The notes below the pieces were generated by a model. The model ran no database searches. It was not told the DNA's origin and worked only from the letters and a program-made list of their open reading frames with translations. From an uncultured Demequina sp. (GTDB taxonomy: Bacteria; Actinomycetota; Actinomycetes; Actinomycetales; Demequinaceae), in contig CALALQ010000023.1 in NCBI GenBank assembly GCA_937925595.1, forward strand, positions 1 through 5,552: a stretch of DNA of 5,552 bases, in the 5' to 3' direction. Positions 4,952 to 5,552 of this stretch are shown piece after piece. Position 1 is the first letter of the stretch, and every line of letters starts with the position of its first letter. The translations under genes were made by a program, and so were the position numbers.

Positions 4952-5552
4952 GTGACCACGACAACACCGCAGGCGATCCAGGCGGATCCCTATGCCTGGC
5001 CGTGGCACGGTCAACTCGATCTCACGCGCACGGCTCTGCTCTGCATCGACTGGCAGGTCGACTTCTGCGGCAGCGGTGGATTCATTGATTCGCTGGGCTA
5101 TGACATCAGCCTGACCCGTGCGGCGATAGAACCCACCCAAAGAGTGCTTGGGCGGGCGCGCGAACTCGGGCTGACGGTGATCCACACGCGAGAAGGGCAC
5201 CGCCCCGATCTCTCTGATCTGCCCGACACCAAGAGGTGGCGTTCCGCCAGTCAGGGGGTCGAGATCGGGTCCGTCGGGCCTCTGGGACGCGTGCTGATTC
5301 GAGGCGAGGCTGGGTGGGAGATCATCCCCGAGTTGGCCCCGCTTGCGGGTGAGACGGTCATCGACAAGCCCGGCAAAGGTGCGTTCTACGCCACCGACCT
5401 CGAGCACATTCTGCGCATGGCGGGGATTACCGATCTGCTGATTACGGGGTTGACCACCGATGTCTGCGTGTCGACCACAATCAGGGAGGCCAACGATCGC
5501 GGGTTCGAGGTACTCGTGCTGTCGGATTGCACGGCCGCGACCGATCGCGCCC
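4952..5552 (+). CDS. biuH: Biuret-hydrolase-like cysteine amidohydrolase (isochorismatase-like fold), 3' end outside window
   Basis: The first 200 residues of a cytoplasmic cysteine hydrolase, read from GTG 4952 with no stop before the window ends. Biuret hydrolase converts biuret to allophanate and ammonia. The predicted triad is D33 (CIDWQVDF, 31-38), K139 (DKPGKG, 138-143) and C172 (TTDVCVST, 168-175). Rhizobium BiuH has D36, K142 and C175 as I recall it, so all three are shifted by the same 3 residues. Long stretches also agree with my memory of BiuH: DPYAWPW (12-18), [11 protein letters not shown] (77-87), KRWRS (94-98), [11 protein letters not shown] (133-143) and [17 protein letters not shown] (168-184). 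This is much closer than to RutB or true isochorismatases. The C-terminal part of the substrate pocket, including the glutamine I recall near 215 in BiuH, is not visible. Triuret hydrolase (TrtA) or another ureide hydrolase therefore remains possible. It has its own promoter region, 79 bases after the GntR gene. Confidence 0.88.
   Translation, partial: MTTTTPQAIQADPYAWPWHGQLDLTRTALLCIDWQVDFCGSGGFIDSLGYDISLTRAAIEPTQRVLGRARELGLTVIHTREGHRPDLSDLPDTKRWRSASQGVEIGSVGPLGRVLIRGEAGWEIIPELAPLAGETVIDKPGKGAFYATDLEHILRMAGITDLLITGLTTDVCVSTTIREANDRGFEVLVLSDCTAATDRA

Overview
The window is G+C-rich (about two thirds by eye), densely coded, and all on the + strand. Codons end mostly in G or C, starts are often GTG, and genes overlap by 4 bases. 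This suggests a high-GC actinobacterium, possibly Micrococcales, but there is no rRNA or other marker to fix the taxon. I see no mobile element, tRNA or CRISPR.

Layout. (1) 1-4181 is one tightly coupled operon of five genes, cut at its 5' end. It contains the C-terminal end of an ABC permease (1-141), a second NitT/TauT-type ABC permease (138-929), an adenosine-deaminase-family enzyme (926-1960), an AtzA/TriA-like amidohydrolase (1957-3369) and the transporter ATPase (3366-4181). Every junction is a 4-base overlap (GTGA or ATGA). A substrate-binding protein is expected upstream but is not in the window. (2) 4231-4872 encodes a GntR regulator of the FadR/FCD type, with a possible leaderless promoter. 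(3) 4873-4951 is a 79-base intergenic region with a probable promoter. It holds a perfect 10-bp palindrome of GntR-operator type over the -10 region and a direct repeat resembling a GlnR nitrogen-control box upstream. (4) 4952-5552 is the first 200 codons of a cysteine hydrolase of the isochorismatase-like fold, closely resembling biuret hydrolase (BiuH). It runs off the window.

How the genes may work together. The amidohydrolase resembles the s-triazine enzymes AtzA (atrazine chlorohydrolase) and TriA (melamine deaminase). By my from-memory alignment it has the TriA residue at six of the nine positions that separate those two enzymes and the AtzA residue at none, so it is predicted to be a deaminase. 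A second deaminase, a small-molecule importer and a biuret-hydrolase-like enzyme beside it suggest a nitrogen-scavenging module. It would import an amino-substituted N-heterocycle (an s-triazine such as melamine or ammeline, an aza-pyrimidine, or a purine/pyrimidine-like compound), deaminate it stepwise, and hydrolyse a biuret-like ring-opening product. The ring-opening enzyme (such as a cyanuric acid hydrolase) and allophanate hydrolase are not in the window, so the complete pathway is inference. Comparisons with AtzA, TriA, BiuH and mouse ADA are from memory; no database search was run.
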